From NCBI RefSeq assembly GCF_000377705.1, contig NZ_KB898627.1, positions 1-64,000 on the forward strand: a stretch of DNA of 64,000 nt, read 5' to 3'. The notes below the pieces were generated by a model. That model saw only the letters and a program-made list of their open reading frames with translations. It was not told where the DNA came from and ran no database searches. The position numbers and the translations under genes are program-made. Positions within the stretch are counted from its first letter, which is position 1; every line of letters begins with the position of its first letter. Source of the stretch: Salsuginibacillus kocurii DSM 18087. GTDB lineage: Bacteria; Bacillota; Bacilli; Bacillales; Marinococcaceae. Below are positions 63,097 through 64,000 of this stretch, piece by piece.

Positions 63097-63426
63097 TTAT
63101 TGGTAGGCATTGATTATGCTTTGAAGTTTTAGTGCTTCTCCGACTTCCCCTTCAATTTTTAATTTTCCAGTCATAAATGCAGCAGTCGGATTTAAGTCTC
63201 CATCCAGCAGCTTATGAAAATCTTGTTCGGATAATTTCAATATACACGCCGGCTGGTGCTGAATCCCTTTTATAAAATTAACTTTTTCATTTGCAAATAT
63301 TACTTGTAACGTACTTTCGTTACCACCAGTCAGCTCAATTTGGTACACTTTTTCGATTCCCTTTATTTTCTCAGGCTTCTCATTAACTTTTGCTTGTAAC
63401 TGTTCTAATTTTTTAGTAATGGCCAA
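63097..63426 (-). CDS. SCP2 sterol-binding domain protein
   Basis: A 109-aa protein that is nearly all SCP2 domain: IKGIEKVYQIELTGGNEST, then CILKLSEQDFHKLLDGDLNPTAAFMTGKLKIEGEVGEALKL, with the conserved FMxGKLKIEGD-like end. SCP2 domains bind lipids or acyl chains; the role in Bacillus is unknown. The start is TTG 63426 after GGGGGAG. Confidence 0.88.
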   Translation of the reverse strand: MAITKKLEQLQAKVNEKPEKIKGIEKVYQIELTGGNESTLQVIFANEKVNFIKGIQHQPACILKLSEQDFHKLLDGDLNPTAAFMTGKLKIEGEVGEALKLQSIINAYQ

Positions 63427-63485
63427 GCCCCGTCTCCCCCTTCATTCCTTTATTAACTCTATCCTATTCGGTTCACGTCATTTTT

Positions 63486-64000
63486 TTACGTTCCTTCGTT
63501 ATTTAGGCGCTGAATAATAAGCTCATATACCATTTGCCGAATGGAAGCCTTCTCATTTAGAAGTTGATGTTGGCCTTCATCAATCAGAAATACGTGGGAG
63601 TTAGGAAAAAGATTTTTATAAAAATTAATGTTATGCTTCCAATCTACTGTTCGATCCTTTACACCTTGAATGATGCTTACGCGGGCAGAGGCTGTTTGTA
63701 AACCTCTTACTTCTTTTTCCCAATTAAATAGAGCCTGCAGCCATTCTAATGGTATGAACTTATCCTGAAGCGGGTCTTGCTGTTGCCTCTTTAAATAATC
63801 TGTATCCCCCGAGTTGGGCCTGAACTTACGCGGAACCTGATTAATCATCGAAGAGGTAAGCGCGTGGGCAACTCTAGACAGGTGCCAATGCGAGGAACGA
63901 AGTAATGGAGCAACAAGCTCGACCCGCTTTAACATTGGATCCTTATAAGTTAAAGCGTATTTCGCGGCGATTCCTGCACCGGTACTGTGGCCAATTATAT
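63486..64000 (-). CDS. Alpha/beta hydrolase, partial
   Basis: The C-terminal part of an alpha/beta hydrolase. The frame is open to the window edge, and the stretch beyond 63935 encodes IIGHSTGAGIAAKYAL, which holds the nucleophile elbow GHSTG. The acid is probably in VSIIQGVKDRTVDW and the catalytic histidine in IDEGQHQLLNE. The N-terminus lies beyond the right edge. The substrate is unknown. Confidence 0.85.
   Translation of the reverse strand, partial: IIGHSTGAGIAAKYALTYKDPMLKRVELVAPLLRSSHWHLSRVAHALTSSMINQVPRKFRPNSGDTDYLKRQQQDPLQDKFIPLEWLQALFNWEKEVRGLQTASARVSIIQGVKDRTVDWKHNINFYKNLFPNSHVFLIDEGQHQLLNEKASIRQMVYELIIQRLNNEGT

Overview
The window looks like chromosome of a moderately halophilic or alkaliphilic, endospore-forming member of the Bacillaceae. 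The evidence is a Bacillus-type 16S rRNA 5' end, spore genes (gamma-SASP sspE, ytfJ/gerW, pdaA, refZ), a complete ectoine operon (ectABC), Bacillus-style AGGAGG ribosome binding sites, many acidic surface proteins, and long collinearity with B. subtilis. I see no CRISPR array, prophage, intact transposase or integrase.

Layout. 1-620: 5' end of a 16S rRNA gene on the minus strand with two promoters upstream. 618-22834: a block matching the B. subtilis ygxA-to-yfhF neighbourhood (ygxA, ygzB, perR, gsaB, ygaE-like, an ABC exporter, a DUF402 gene, sspE, fabL, mutY, yfhP, yfhJ, yfhH, recX, yfhF). It is interrupted by a DarA/PII-like gene, a D-2-hydroxyacid dehydrogenase, an aminotransferase plus quinone reductase pair, two related small unknown genes, a gamma-glutamyltransferase and a frameshifted gene relic. 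23191-29520: glutamate dehydrogenase, an AEC transporter, ectABC and two small membrane proteins. 29599-45353: ppiB, then a block in the order of the B. subtilis tpx-to-ytsP region (tpx, ytfJ, ytfI, RDD gene, sppA, ytcJ-like, thiI, nifZ-like, ezrA, hisK, refZ, ytsP), then a macro-domain gene and a PAS-GGDEF gene. 45434-57003: thioesterase, NHL lipoprotein, YfjP-type glycosylase, pdaA, AbgT transporter, phosphatase, yfkAB radical SAM gene, yfkD, MATE pump and OsmC. 57344-64000: MFS transporter, VLRF1-type release-factor-like gene, 3-methyladenine glycosylase, YtxH-like protein, MBL hydrolase, two very short genes, an SCP2 gene and a truncated alpha/beta hydrolase.

How the genes work together. 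ectABC converts aspartate semialdehyde to ectoine, and the neighbouring glutamate dehydrogenase could link nitrogen and glutamate supply to it. nifZ-like and thiI overlap and form a sulfur relay for tRNA 4-thiouridine and thiamine. perR, tpx, ytsP (free methionine sulfoxide reductase) and OsmC serve peroxide or redox defence. mutY, a YfjP/AlkA-type glycosylase and an AAG-type glycosylase give three base-excision activities in one window.

The most interesting unexplained structure is non-coding. Three tandem ~120-bp elements (60174-60530) have stems that change sequence in both arms between copies while pairing is kept. Two degenerate copies of what appears to be another Bacillaceae intergenic repeat lie near 38.1 and 43.2 kb. 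A cluster of TTCGACA motifs, which match the Spo0A box, is spaced near whole helical turns at 63.0 kb. A palindromic operator-like site lies at the likely transcription start of a short FbpB-like gene at 62.7 kb.
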